Notes under the pieces: generated by a model | What the model was told of the DNA's origin: nothing | The model's input: only the letters and a program-made list of their open reading frames with translations | Database searches by the model: none | Made by a program: the position numbers and the translations under genes | Shown here: in pieces, positions 43,245-53,486 of the stretch | How the letters are laid out: each line of letters begins with the position of its first letter | How positions within the stretch are numbered: position 1 is the first letter of the stretch | Assembly: GCA_002298145.1 (NCBI GenBank) | Contig: DBMP01000006.1 | Location: forward strand, 1 to 64,000 | Direction of reading: 5' to 3' | Length of the DNA stretch: 64,000 nt | Source of the DNA: Spartobacteria bacterium UBA695 | GTDB lineage: Bacteria > Verrucomicrobiota > Verrucomicrobiia > Chthoniobacterales > Chthoniobacteraceae

Positions 43245-45731
43245 TTATTCGAACCGATCGACCCAAAGAGACCGGCGGAGGCGCAAATCGCGCGATGACG
43301 CTCCTACTTCAATAACATATTCTCCGGCGGCAATCGTCCATTGTTTGAGTTCAGCGCTCCAGTAGGCGAATGCGGACGGTTCCAGCCAAAGATCCACACC
43401 CCGTGTTTCTCCTGGGGCGAGGAAAACTTTTGCAAAGCCTTTCAATTCGCGAACGGGCCGCAGAACGGCGCAATTGCGTTGCGATACGTAAAGCTGCACC
43501 ACTTCGGCCCCAGCACGTTGGCCGGTGTTTGTAAGTTCAAGGCGAACCCGGACGCCGTCGCGCTTTTTGGAGACTTGCAAATTCTTCCAAGAAAAGTGCG
43601 AGTAACTCAGCCCGTGACCGAAAGGAAAGAGCGGCTCGATGCCCTTCGCGTCAAACCAGCGGTAGCCGACAAAAATGCCTTCGCTATAGTGGCAGATCTC
43701 CGGGCCGTAGTCGCCCAACGCGTGAGCGGGGGAATCCAGCAACCGCCGAGGAAAAGTAACCGGCAATTTCCCGGACGGGTTTGATTTTCCCAAAAGCACA
43801 TCGGCAATGGCATGACCGCCTTCCATTCCTGCATACCACATCTGCACTACGGCGGGTAGTCGATCAATCCAGGGCATTTCCACTGGGCTACCGCTCACAA
43901 GAATGACAACGGTATTTGGGTTGATGCCGGCGATTTGTTCGAGCAGCTCGTTTTGGCCATCGTGCAAAGCCATGTCGCTTCGGTCCAGTCCTTCAACGTC
44001 ATACTGATGGTCTAATCCGCCAAAAAACAAAACGGCATCCGCGTTTTCCGCCGCCTGAAAAATCTCGGCTGGGGTTTCGTTGTGGCGCTCCGTTCCCGGC
44101 ACGATCCAGCCCAGTCTGATCCGCACCTGCTTGTGCCCCGGCCTGACCCGGATTACCGCTCTGTAGGCGCGACCGGCTTGCAGGCGAACGGATTTAGCAA
44201 CCTCTTCCGGCCCGCCATTTTCCCAGCGCTGGATCAAGTCCATGTCGTCAATAACCAACACGGCATGGTTTGCTCCGTTAAGGACGAATTGATACTCCCC
44301 GGTTTGCGGCGGAGTAATAGTTGTTTCCCACCGTACCGAGTATTGATCCGTCTCCTGCCCGGGAATGGGCGCGGATTGGCTCCAGTCAAAATCAATCGCC
44401 GCGTCGGGCCTGCCGAACTGAAGGCCCGAACCCGTCCAAGCCCCTTCGCGATCCGTATAGTAGAACCCTTTCCAACCGTTGGTCCCAGCTGCTTCATCGG
44501 CGACGCCCAGATATTCGGCCTTGATGGGCTCGGCCTCATCATAGGCTGGCGGGTAGCCTCTGAAGTGAACGATTTCAACATTGTCGCCCAATGCGGAACG
44601 CAGGCCTTCCAGCGGGGTCACTTCGTACAGCGCTTTGACTGCGGAGCTATTTCCGCCCAAAGCGTGCTTTTCCGTAGCGTTGTCGCCGATGACTAGTAAC
44701 CGTTTCATCTTGCGAGGGTCAAGCGGCAGCACCGATCCCTCATTCTTCAGGAGGACAATCGCTTCCCTCGCGATCTCCAAAGCGGCCGCTTGATGCTTGC
44801 GAGTGTTGCGTTCTCCGGGTTTGCGATCCGGCCGGAACCGTCCGATCCGAGCCATGACGCGAAGCACGCGCCGGACTTTATCGTCAACAAGAGCGACGTC
44901 CAGTTCTCCGCTCTCAATCGCGTGCCTAAATGGGTTTGCCAGGTAGTAATCCCCATACGCTCCGGTGGTACCCATTTCGATATCAAGACCATACCGCGCG
45001 GCCTCCAGCGTGTCATGGGTTCCGCCCCAATCGGAAATATAGGTGCCCTGGAATTTCCATTCGTCTTTTAAGATTCCATTGACGAGGCATTCGTTATGAC
45101 AGCAATACTGGCCACGAAATTTGTTGTAAGCTCCCATCACCGTCAACGCACCTCCGCGCGTAACCGCCGCATGGAAAGCGGGCAGGTAGATCTCCCGTAG
45201 GGTCCGCTCATCCATCCGGGCATCCACCCCGGAGCGGTTGAGTTCCTGGGAATTGGCGGCAAAATGTTTCACACACGCGGCCACATCCTGGCTCTGGATT
45301 CCCTGGATAACCGGTACCGTCATGGCTGCCACATGGAATGGATCCTCTCCGTAGTATTCAAAATTACGTCCGCAAATCGGTATTCTCGCTATATTGACCC
45401 CCGGGCCGAGGATCACGTCCTTGCCGCGATGGCGAGCCTCGGCACCAAGCACTTCGCCAAAACGCTGCGCCAGGTCCAGATTCCACGTGGCCGCCAACGC
45501 ACTGCCCGTTGGCAGATAAGTGGCGTAGTCGGTATCAGTATTGACGAAGTCCCAGCTATCATGCGTAATCTCGCGACGCACTCCGTGGGGCCCATCGGAC
45601 ATCGTCAACTCGGGGATACCAAGCCTAGCGATGCCGCTTACGGAAAATTTCGATCCCGCGTGGCATAGCGAAATCTTTTCTTCAAGAGTCATTCGCTTTA
45701 GCAATGACTCGATTTGCTGTTCGGTATCCAT
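43245..45731 (-). CDS. GH3 beta-glucosidase-type hydrolase with PA14 domain
   Basis: About 828 residues (ATG 45731; GTG 45740 is a possible start just after the GH36 stop). GH3 blocks: MSDGPHGVR, GPGVNIARIPICGRNFEYYGEDP, CVKHFAANSQE (KHF), GAYNKFRG and ISDWGGTHD with the nucleophile Asp. The second domain contains VLLKNEGSVLPLDP, interrupted by a PA14-like carbohydrate-binding insert at about 410-550 (YTDREGAWTGSGLQFGRPD, HAVLVIDDM), as in some bacterial beta-glucosidases. C-terminal fibronectin-like domain (RAGAEVVQLYVSQ). No signal peptide. Third gene of the GH42-GH36-GH3 operon. Confidence 0.93.
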   Translation of the reverse strand: MDTEQQIESLLKRMTLEEKISLCHAGSKFSVSGIARLGIPELTMSDGPHGVRREITHDSWDFVNTDTDYATYLPTGSALAATWNLDLAQRFGEVLGAEARHRGKDVILGPGVNIARIPICGRNFEYYGEDPFHVAAMTVPVIQGIQSQDVAACVKHFAANSQELNRSGVDARMDERTLREIYLPAFHAAVTRGGALTVMGAYNKFRGQYCCHNECLVNGILKDEWKFQGTYISDWGGTHDTLEAARYGLDIEMGTTGAYGDYYLANPFRHAIESGELDVALVDDKVRRVLRVMARIGRFRPDRKPGERNTRKHQAAALEIAREAIVLLKNEGSVLPLDPRKMKRLLVIGDNATEKHALGGNSSAVKALYEVTPLEGLRSALGDNVEIVHFRGYPPAYDEAEPIKAEYLGVADEAAGTNGWKGFYYTDREGAWTGSGLQFGRPDAAIDFDWSQSAPIPGQETDQYSVRWETTITPPQTGEYQFVLNGANHAVLVIDDMDLIQRWENGGPEEVAKSVRLQAGRAYRAVIRVRPGHKQVRIRLGWIVPGTERHNETPAEIFQAAENADAVLFFGGLDHQYDVEGLDRSDMALHDGQNELLEQIAGINPNTVVILVSGSPVEMPWIDRLPAVVQMWYAGMEGGHAIADVLLGKSNPSGKLPVTFPRRLLDSPAHALGDYGPEICHYSEGIFVGYRWFDAKGIEPLFPFGHGLSYSHFSWKNLQVSKKRDGVRVRLELTNTGQRAGAEVVQLYVSQRNCAVLRPVRELKGFAKVFLAPGETRGVDLWLEPSAFAYWSAELKQWTIAAGEYVIEVGASSRDLRLRRSLWVDRFE

Positions 45732-45740
45732 CGCTGCCAC

Positions 45741-47753
45741 TTAAGGTTGTATGTTCAATAGATAAACCTTGCAGGAATGTGGTCTTACGGCTGCTTCAAG
45801 GCAGGCATTGTTGAGCCCAATATCCGTGTTCGTCCAATATTCCTTCACTGTAAACCTGGTCTGTTCCAATCCGTGCACTTTGGAAAAATCGACCAAAAGG
45901 TTTTGTTCAACAGCATCAAAATTGAACAACCCGAGCGCGTATTCACTAGGTTTGGATTGATTCCTAGCCAGCCAAATCGAGGGAAATTCGCGATCGAAAA
46001 TATCAAGAGGCCGCACGTTCTCGAATCTACCCAAGTCCCGCAGAAGCATTTGCGAAAGGGCGGTTCTTTCGGGGGCCAAGGTGCTGAAACGGTCGCACAG
46101 CAAAACCATGCCGCCCACGAGCCAAAGCGCGGAGGTCCAGAGAATCACCTCGTCCTCGGTAAGTCTATTATTGTCAATGCGCGCAATATGCACATCCGGG
46201 TCGTTGATCCAGAGACGCCGGTTCATATACGACCGATTAATGACGTTGCGGCAGACATTAGGAACACAGCAGGATTCTTTATACGGCTTAGCATCGGCAT
46301 CCTGCCAGTTGGGGGTAATATCTGTACCAATGCGGCATCCATCAACCATGCCGACTTCTGGCCCAAGGGGGGACGTGCAGCCGAGAATGAACTTATCCCC
46401 TATTCCCTTCCGAATGGCGGCTAATCCGCGGCGCAGTGCTTGGGCGCGTGTGGCCTTTCGATCAGCATAGCGGCCCCCCATCGCTATGGCCGCACATTCA
46501 TACATTAGGAAATCAAGCTTCACATATTCGAAGCCGATACTCCTCAGCCGCGCAAACGTTCCGGTGAGCCATTCCGCCGCCTCCGGCACGGTAGCGTCAA
46601 GCACGGCAACTCGCGAATTGCGCCACTCTGTGACCCAGACAACTTCTCCTTGTTCGTTTCGGATCATCCATTCGGGATGTTCGGCAAACAGACGAGAGCA
46701 ATCTTCGACCATAAACGGTGCCAGCCAAAGGCCGGGCTTCAAACCCGCGCTGGCGATTTGCTTTGCGAGAAACTCAAGCCCATTGGGGAACTTCACGCCA
46801 TCGCATACAAGCCAATCCCCCAATGCCGACTGATAGCCATCGTCCAATTGGATATATTCCAACGGGAATACATCATTTCTTTCGCTCAGCCATTTGACGT
46901 TCTCAAGGATGTCATTTTCAGTAACATGCTCGTAGTAATAGTACCAACTGCACCACCCCGTGGGGAGATGAGCGGGAGGGGGAGCGACCTTCATTCGCGC
47001 CCCCCAAATCCGAGCAAACTCTTCAAGCAATCCATAACCGTCATCACCGGCAAGAACAATCAATTCTTCCGACGCAACGGATTCTCCACGGCTCAGTTCA
47101 ATGCCATCCCCATACGAAATCGCCTCGAAGCACGAAATACCGTTCTCGTTCATCGCAATGGCCGTGCGAGTCACCTGATCCGCCGAGGTGACAAATCCCG
47201 CGAGCACTGAAATACCGCTCTCCCGGTCGTTGACGACCGACACATATTCGCCAGAGAACTGGTTGGGACGGTCCTCGCAATAGGATTTTGTGTCCGATAC
47301 AGCAAACGGTTTGTAAACAGGATTGATCGCAAAATCCGAATCACCAAGGCGCACTGAGCCCGCAGCGCTGGTCATCGTCCAGCCTTCCCTATAGATGCGC
47401 AAGCGATTCCCTGGGATCGAAAGAAAATCTTTACTGTCCACCGGAGTCGCACGGAAAACAAAGCGATCGAGTTGATGAACTATCTCCGAATGGTTCCGAA
47501 CCAGGGCTTTGATCGTATTTTCTAGGGATAGTTCGATGGTCACCTGGATACCGCAGCATTCCGCAGAGATGCAGCGATCACCGTTCGATGCCCAATTATG
47601 CAGGTTAAGTCTTTCACCATCCACCTCAACCTGAAGTTCAACGTGGTTTAACAACGATTCCGTAACTCTTGCGGGACCGATGCCTTGAGGCCACTGAAAA
47701 GAAACGGCCTTTGTTTCCTGATTCCAAATGGACAATGCGATAGAAGGTTTCAT
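45741..47753 (-). CDS. Alpha-galactosidase-like, glycoside hydrolase family 36
   Basis: 670 residues. LPTGWCSWYYYYEHVTENDI, YIQLDDGYQ, GLKPGLWLAPFMVEDCSRLF, YVKLDFLMYE (nucleophile Asp) and DGCRIGTDITPNW (acid/base Asp) are GH36/clan D hallmarks. It removes alpha-galactosyl residues from oligosaccharides. No signal peptide, so cytoplasmic. 31 bases after the GH42-like gene and practically adjacent to the GH3 gene. Confidence 0.92.
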   Translation of the reverse strand: MKPSIALSIWNQETKAVSFQWPQGIGPARVTESLLNHVELQVEVDGERLNLHNWASNGDRCISAECCGIQVTIELSLENTIKALVRNHSEIVHQLDRFVFRATPVDSKDFLSIPGNRLRIYREGWTMTSAAGSVRLGDSDFAINPVYKPFAVSDTKSYCEDRPNQFSGEYVSVVNDRESGISVLAGFVTSADQVTRTAIAMNENGISCFEAISYGDGIELSRGESVASEELIVLAGDDGYGLLEEFARIWGARMKVAPPPAHLPTGWCSWYYYYEHVTENDILENVKWLSERNDVFPLEYIQLDDGYQSALGDWLVCDGVKFPNGLEFLAKQIASAGLKPGLWLAPFMVEDCSRLFAEHPEWMIRNEQGEVVWVTEWRNSRVAVLDATVPEAAEWLTGTFARLRSIGFEYVKLDFLMYECAAIAMGGRYADRKATRAQALRRGLAAIRKGIGDKFILGCTSPLGPEVGMVDGCRIGTDITPNWQDADAKPYKESCCVPNVCRNVINRSYMNRRLWINDPDVHIARIDNNRLTEDEVILWTSALWLVGGMVLLCDRFSTLAPERTALSQMLLRDLGRFENVRPLDIFDREFPSIWLARNQSKPSEYALGLFNFDAVEQNLLVDFSKVHGLEQTRFTVKEYWTNTDIGLNNACLEAAVRPHSCKVYLLNIQP

Positions 47754-47784
47754 ATTACAACGTAGCGTGCGAGGAATGAACTAG

Positions 47785-50700
47785 TTATGGGCGCTCGACC
47801 GTAATGCCGACGATGATCGGAACCAGATCGTTGTTTAGGGAGGATATATCGATGGATTTAACAAGTTTCTCAGGAGAGGGATTACTCCAGCGCCAACAGT
47901 AAATGCCAATTCGCTCACAAAATCCGTTGTGGGACTCGTGCGCAATCTTCGCGTTGGGGATCACCTCCGGATTTCCCCAAGCGGCCACATCCTGATCCAT
48001 CACTGGAGCAACTGCTTTTGAGGTGCCGTCAGCATAGTTGATCTTGTAATTGAACGCGGGTTGCCCGGGATCAACGCCCCAACATGCGGTGTGCAGAAAG
48101 TAGATGTATCTGGCTTGAGTATCCACGGCTATTCCAGAGACTTCCTTCGGAAAATAAGGCCGAGGTTTCCCTGCCAATACGATCGCGGACCGGCCTTGAT
48201 TTTCCGCCGGAACGATGATCTTAAACGGAACATTGGCGAGCGTCTGCTTCCCGGTGGGCATTAGCGCATAGTCGTTGATACCCTGGTCTGACCAGCCGCC
48301 TTTTTTATCGCCCGCGACTTCATCGGCGAAACCCATGTTGACCTGCCGATGAATATCCAACGGAACGCATTTCGAAGCATTCACATCGGGATACGATCTT
48401 CCCTTGAGCCGCTCGGCCATCGCGGCTGATTCAAGTGCAGTTTGTTTCTTGAGGCCGTCTGCCTCCTTTGCGGCAATTTCAGCAAAGGTGCATCGGACTT
48501 GAGCCTCGCTGACCGGCATGACCGCGAAGGGTACCTGACGCTGCAATAATAAAATGGTCCGCTGCTGTGGTGGAATGATCGTCAACACCCCTTTGGCAAG
48601 CGCTTCTCCCGTCCATACCCGGTTTCCATCCGGCGCAAGATAGTGTTTCTTTGTCACGTAATCAGTTACATAGAATGTTCCGCGGACCTTCTGCGGAATT
48701 TGTATTCTGGCCAGCCGCGATCCGCGGTCCTCCCAATTGACGGCGAAGAGCACTTTGGTGTCGCCACGGTCAATCAAAGCGGCTTCGGTCTCGTTGAGTT
48801 CCTTGGAGTCCTCCGGAACGATATCAATGTACTTGGAAATCTTCTCGCGATTGACGGCATACTCAAGCGCATGCTCGGCGGCAACACTATCGCCCGACGC
48901 CGCGAAGTAAAAGACACGGCCGCTTCCGATTTTATTCATGCTCAAGAGAACGTTCCCGGAGTTGTCGGTATCAATGGCGCTGGCGCTTTTGACGCTCGCC
49001 CGCCGGGTAACTTCAACCGCAGCGGATGTGCCAGACACCGTCAATTCGGTTCGATATGGAGCACATGCGGACCGGGTGATCCCGGTTAGGGCAACGCTGT
49101 CAATTAACCTCCCATTCTCGTCGTTTGCCAGCGCATCGTTGCAAAGGAACAGTTTGCCTCCCTTTTTGACGTACGAAGTCAGACGCCCCACGGTTTCCGG
49201 ATAAGAAAAGTGCATGGCCGGCGCAATCAACATGTCCAAGCTAGCGATATCGGCATCACCCAATTCCTCTTCCATCACAATCCTCATCGGATAATGCTTT
49301 GTCAGGAGCCAATGATACAGGTTCATCACTTCGCTGATGACGTTGCGTCCGTTTACGGCACTATTCCGCATCGAAGGATAGGAATAGACGATGCCGATTC
49401 GCGCGGGTTGCTGCCGCGGCTTGGGCATGACAATCGTGTCCAGCCCATCCAATTCATCCCGAAACTGTTTGATTCCGTCCAATGACTCGCGCGTATAGTT
49501 ATAAGGGTTCAAAAGACTATATGCCTTGTAACCTCCGTTATAGACATTCGCTTTGGCTTCTTCGAAAGTCCTCCAGTCAAAGGAACGCTTGTCCCAGAGA
49601 TAGAGCAGCGCGCCGTCCATTCCATGCATGATCTGGTTCCAAAAAGTCGTGGTAAAATCCGTCTTTTGGGAAGGCACGCGCTTGCCGAATTCAAAACGCG
49701 CACAGTAATGCTCGTGATCGACCACCGGTTTTTGATTTTTGGCGAGGTTCTGGAAAAAGTCGCAGATGAATGAATACTTTGCGTTCACCGAATTGAGGGC
49801 ACTCTCCAGGACATTTCCTTGAATGTCAGCTCGACGGTTCACCGCGTCCCGACCATAACTCCAGCCCCCTTCGATGCCAAGAATGTCGAGCACTTCCGCA
49901 ACTTTCCGATAATCCATCCCCGCAGCGTCTTGCCCGGTGAGGATGGAAAGGACAACGGGTTGCTCAGTAAAGTAGACGTTTTTCCGCTGGTCTACCGATT
50001 TGATGACGTTGATATATTTTTTGAGGGTTTCAGCATATTTCGTCCCAGAGAACTTGCACCATTCCGCCCACAGGCCGGGGGTCTTTTCCAAACTTTTGGT
50101 GAATGCAGCCTCGTCGAACGAACTGAATTCGGTACTCCACGCGCGGTTAAGCTGGTCTATGGATTTAAATTTCTTTTCCAGCTCCTTGCCGAAAGCCGCC
50201 CGGTTGAATTCGCACTGGCAGTTGTAAACAGGTTCGTTGAATAATTCGTAGGAAAACGGATTCCCATGATTGGACAGGATTTCTCTCGCTGTATCTTTGA
50301 ATTCCTGAGTCAGCACCTTGTCGCAAGCTGGGTTTTCCATGCAAAGCGGAACGAAGTCGTGCCATATGCTATTTTGCTGTTCCATTTCGGGACGCCACAA
50401 CTTCGTCTCCTTCAAAATTCGCATCCCCGCATCGGGAAGTTGGGACAGGTCCGCAAAGAACGGAGTGCCTGACATGCCATCCAGGAATGATCTTGCGATG
50501 TTGCGTTCCGCAATTCGATTTTCGGAAATGACGCAATAATTCTGGAGCCACATCGGCATCAGACACAGCGGCTCCGAAGTAAATCCGAATGTATTGAACC
50601 TTAATTGCGCGAGTGTTTTAGGATTCGGCAAGTCTGTATATAGTGGATCATTGCTATACTTCCGTGCATTGGGCGTGAAGTCCGCAAGAAAGGTGAAGCT

Positions 50701-51942
50701 GGGGCAAATCGGAGCAGTATAAAACACGGGCTTCCCCTGCATATGGAATACGCCGCCTTCGATCGAGGGCCGTTTGTACGGATCACTTTTGAATACCATC
50801 GAGTGCGAGGCGATTTCCTGGCGCATTTGAGCCACTTTGGGGGTTTCCTTCCAGCTGAACGCTGGGCTTGATCCGGTAGAGACTAATTTGACCCCCGCGA
50901 TTTCCAACGCCTCGCCCTTGGAAAGATTGGCAGGAAGCTGAAACACAATGTCTTTCAAGTCCTTGAGCTTCTCGATACCAGAGAAGGATCGCAGAGGCAC
51001 CGCCGTTTCGCGCCATTCTTCACCCGTCTTCGAAAGAGGCGCAACGCAATCGGCATCGGTCCCTTTTAGCTGAACATTTACGTCAATGGGGCTCTTAAGT
51101 TTGAGGACTAGCTGAAGCTCATTGGGGGCGTCAATTACCAAGCGCCGGTCGGTCGCTGCGGCGTTGATTCTAAGCCCGGAGAATTGCCCTGCGGGACCGT
51201 CTAACGCGCCCAGGTAGAAGACCTTGTCATTAAACTCCGCCGCCCACACCGTCTGGAAAAACAGGTCTCTACCAAACTTGTCAGCGGTCCATGCAATGTC
51301 GAGACCCTCTGGTGAAAAGACCTTCAACTCCCGCGAATCCGATGCCATGGCGGAAGCCTTCGGAGTATCTTCCGTCTCGACGGATAGGTCGTCGAAATAG
51401 GCATCGCCCACCCCCTCGTTGTCGCTCTTACATGTAAGGTAAAGCCGAAGATAGTTGAGCTTTTTGGGCATCGGATACTTCAACACATAACGCAGCCAAG
51501 GCAGCGCCCCTGTGTCGAGGGTCCATTCGGATTTTCCAAAGCCGTTTTCCTCGGAATCGTGCCCGCCAACCCCGATGCCTACATTCCCCGATGCGCCGCT
51601 CACTCGCTTAATCCAAGCGCTGAACACCAGCGTTTTTCCCTTGAGCGCTTCAAGTTTTTCCGGCGGCACTTCGTAAAAAATGCACGAAGCATTGACATTG
51701 GGAGTCCCTTTTAAATGCAGTGAATAACGGCCCGAATGCACTTCCGTTGCGTTTTGTTCAAAGACAGAAAAAACACCGCGATCCTGGTTCCAAATACACC
51801 ATTGTCCCGCTTCACTAAACGGAAGATTTCGCTTCGGATTCCATATCTCAAAACCCGGATCGGGAATGACGCCTTCAATTTCCGCAGCAACGGACAAACA
51901 CAACGAGGCTAGCGCCAGGATAATAATCGCGGGAAACTTCAT
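47785..51942 (-). CDS. Large secreted beta-galactosidase-like protein (GH42-like)
   Basis: 1,385 residues. Signal peptide MKFPAIIILALASLCLSVAA. Residues about 25-190 resemble a carbohydrate-binding sandwich (PDPGFEIWNP, VHSGRYSLHLKG). The TIM barrel has ILSNHGNPFSYELFNEPVYN with the acid/base Glu; a second Glu in VVDHEHYC is a candidate nucleophile. RIGIVYSYPSMRNS and DMLIAPAMHFSYPETVGRLTSYVKKGGKLFL form the GH42-type Rossmann-like trimerisation domain. The last ~250 residues (ASKCVPLDIHRQVNMGF, ADGTSKAVAP) are another sandwich. It would cut beta-galactosyl or related chains outside the cell and feed the two cytoplasmic enzymes downstream. Confidence 0.75.
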   Translation of the reverse strand: MKFPAIIILALASLCLSVAAEIEGVIPDPGFEIWNPKRNLPFSEAGQWCIWNQDRGVFSVFEQNATEVHSGRYSLHLKGTPNVNASCIFYEVPPEKLEALKGKTLVFSAWIKRVSGASGNVGIGVGGHDSEENGFGKSEWTLDTGALPWLRYVLKYPMPKKLNYLRLYLTCKSDNEGVGDAYFDDLSVETEDTPKASAMASDSRELKVFSPEGLDIAWTADKFGRDLFFQTVWAAEFNDKVFYLGALDGPAGQFSGLRINAAATDRRLVIDAPNELQLVLKLKSPIDVNVQLKGTDADCVAPLSKTGEEWRETAVPLRSFSGIEKLKDLKDIVFQLPANLSKGEALEIAGVKLVSTGSSPAFSWKETPKVAQMRQEIASHSMVFKSDPYKRPSIEGGVFHMQGKPVFYTAPICPSFTFLADFTPNARKYSNDPLYTDLPNPKTLAQLRFNTFGFTSEPLCLMPMWLQNYCVISENRIAERNIARSFLDGMSGTPFFADLSQLPDAGMRILKETKLWRPEMEQQNSIWHDFVPLCMENPACDKVLTQEFKDTAREILSNHGNPFSYELFNEPVYNCQCEFNRAAFGKELEKKFKSIDQLNRAWSTEFSSFDEAAFTKSLEKTPGLWAEWCKFSGTKYAETLKKYINVIKSVDQRKNVYFTEQPVVLSILTGQDAAGMDYRKVAEVLDILGIEGGWSYGRDAVNRRADIQGNVLESALNSVNAKYSFICDFFQNLAKNQKPVVDHEHYCARFEFGKRVPSQKTDFTTTFWNQIMHGMDGALLYLWDKRSFDWRTFEEAKANVYNGGYKAYSLLNPYNYTRESLDGIKQFRDELDGLDTIVMPKPRQQPARIGIVYSYPSMRNSAVNGRNVISEVMNLYHWLLTKHYPMRIVMEEELGDADIASLDMLIAPAMHFSYPETVGRLTSYVKKGGKLFLCNDALANDENGRLIDSVALTGITRSACAPYRTELTVSGTSAAVEVTRRASVKSASAIDTDNSGNVLLSMNKIGSGRVFYFAASGDSVAAEHALEYAVNREKISKYIDIVPEDSKELNETEAALIDRGDTKVLFAVNWEDRGSRLARIQIPQKVRGTFYVTDYVTKKHYLAPDGNRVWTGEALAKGVLTIIPPQQRTILLLQRQVPFAVMPVSEAQVRCTFAEIAAKEADGLKKQTALESAAMAERLKGRSYPDVNASKCVPLDIHRQVNMGFADEVAGDKKGGWSDQGINDYALMPTGKQTLANVPFKIIVPAENQGRSAIVLAGKPRPYFPKEVSGIAVDTQARYIYFLHTACWGVDPGQPAFNYKINYADGTSKAVAPVMDQDVAAWGNPEVIPNAKIAHESHNGFCERIGIYCWRWSNPSPEKLVKSIDISSLNNDLVPIIVGITVERP

Positions 51943-52388
51943 GAGAACTACAGGGAATGATGGGTAGAGCCGGGATCAAAAAAGGGGAAGCGAGCGTTCT
52001 TGCCAATGCCTCCATTAGCCAAGCCGCCATTGATTACGGAAATCTTTTCCATTATTTTGCCTGACAAATCAAGGCCGAAATTGCGTTTTCGCACCGCATC
52101 CTTAAAATTTTGTATTCAATCGCCAACCATTTCGGCGACCACCCCCTTCAAAACGCGTTGATCTCGAAAAGCATTTCTTTCCCTGGAAATAACTCCCATC
52201 CATCCCATTCTCCCGCCATTCAATACGCTACGACGAAAAAACCCGGGGCCCGGCAAAATAAAAAAACCTTGATTTGTCTGCCTAATCCCAGTAACGTCCC
52301 GGCATACCGATGAAAAACGGACCACCTATTGGTGTGAACCTATCTGTTCACGTCGGCAGTATTCCTATAGTGTAGCCCCCGGAAACTT
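51943..52388. other. Divergent intergenic region between the GH42-like operon and prepilin cassette 2
   Basis: 446 bases without a credible gene. It holds two copies of CCTTGATTTGTC in opposite orientation (52063-52074 reversed, 52267-52278 forward) and the inverted repeat at 52334-52351. Both divergent operons must have their promoters here. I could not assign -35/-10 boxes with confidence. Confidence 0.6.
52334..52351. promoter_or_regulatory. Inverted repeat before prepilin cassette 2
   Basis: GTGAAC (52334-52339), six bases, GTTCAC (52346-52351). It ends 37 bases before the first cassette gene. Size and position fit an operator of a LacI- or GntR-type regulator; it differs from the TTGGTATTT sites of locus 1. 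Confidence 0.45.
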
Positions 52389-53018
52389 ATGAAAAGAAAT
52401 CCCCCCCGCCGGTGCGATCCGCAAATCCTTAGCGGCGGATTCTCTTTGCTGGAGCTTGTGGCGGTTGTCGCAATCGCAGCGACATTTGCCGCCGTTTCCC
52501 TACCCTCCCTAAATAACCTCAACCAAGGCAACAGCGTGACTATTGCGGGTAATCAACTAGTCGATATCGCCAATCAGGCGCGACAGAATGCGATGACGCA
52601 AAACTCAATGACCGCGCTTGTTATCGTAACAGCCTCAAACGATCCCGCGCTTGATTACAAGGCTTACTGCTTGATGGAATGCAAGCCAGGAAGCAACACT
52701 TGGACACCCGCTACGAAATGGCAATCGCTGCCTTCCGGAGTCAAATTCGACCGAGGTGCCAAGAGCGCGTCGTTTTTAGATAACACACCGATGATGCCCC
52801 CCACCCTGGAAAATGTCTCCCACAACGGACGAGCAATCTCTTCTGGGGCGTACGGATACCAAGTGTTCCTGCCCAATGGCAGTATGGCTTCCGGTGGCAA
52901 TCCCGCGATCGCAGCCCCGCCAACGCTAAATATTGTTTCAGAGCGCGGCAATGCCGGAAACTATTATCAAATCATTTTCAATCAATTCACAGGCACCCCC
53001 AAGGCGTTGCGCCCGTAA
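52389..53018 (+). CDS. Verru_Chthon cassette protein D (copy 2), prepilin-like
   Basis: 209 residues. Prepilin motif LSGGFSLLELVAVVAIAATF (about 14-33) with the classical Gly before Phe and Glu at +5, then LPSLNNLNQGNSVTIAGNQLVDIANQARQNAM, the same layout as the gene at 18468 (LPAMSSLNRGWSMN...LLEQARAYAM). First gene of cassette 2, divergent from the GH42-like operon. Confidence 0.75.
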   Translation: MKRNPPRRCDPQILSGGFSLLELVAVVAIAATFAAVSLPSLNNLNQGNSVTIAGNQLVDIANQARQNAMTQNSMTALVIVTASNDPALDYKAYCLMECKPGSNTWTPATKWQSLPSGVKFDRGAKSASFLDNTPMMPPTLENVSHNGRAISSGAYGYQVFLPNGSMASGGNPAIAAPPTLNIVSERGNAGNYYQIIFNQFTGTPKALRP

Positions 53019-53045
53019 TGCCCGAAGCTGAGTCTCCAAAGGAAC

Positions 53046-53486
53046 ATGCTTAACCGAGCCAATAGAACGGCGTTCAGTCTCATGGAGTTGGTTTTGACTT
53101 TGGGGGTGGTCGCAGTCACTATCCCGGCGATACTGGGGTTGTTAGGCATTGGCTTCGCCTCAGAGAAATGCGCCAGTGATGACACCACCCTCACCGCAAT
53201 GACTTCAGTGGTCGTGGCACAATTGCGCGGCAATGCCGAAATCAGCTCGACCACTGAAACCATTGCCGATTCTCCCTACTGCTTTGATAATCAGGGAACG
53301 CTCCTCGCTAAATCGGCACCGGGAACCATCTACTCCTGCCAGGTATCCCTACGGCATCCCGAGGAAACGGAACTCCCCGATGTTGGGGCTCATTTTTCGA
53401 TTTTGACGCTGGCATTTACTTGGCCCGCCGGCGCGCCACCTGAAAGTCAGAACAAGAAAGTGATTCATGTTACGCTCCCCCGATAG
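53046..53486 (+). CDS. Verru_Chthon cassette protein B (copy 2), prepilin-like
   Basis: 146 residues. Prepilin motif RTAFSLMELVLTLGVVAVTI (about 7-26), then GLLGIGFASEKCASDDTTLTAMTSVVVAQLR, corresponding to GLLPLGIKSTGESVDESRAVDILTSMIADR of copy 1. It overlaps the next gene by 20 bases. Confidence 0.75.
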   Translation: MLNRANRTAFSLMELVLTLGVVAVTIPAILGLLGIGFASEKCASDDTTLTAMTSVVVAQLRGNAEISSTTETIADSPYCFDNQGTLLAKSAPGTIYSCQVSLRHPEETELPDVGAHFSILTLAFTWPAGAPPESQNKKVIHVTLPR

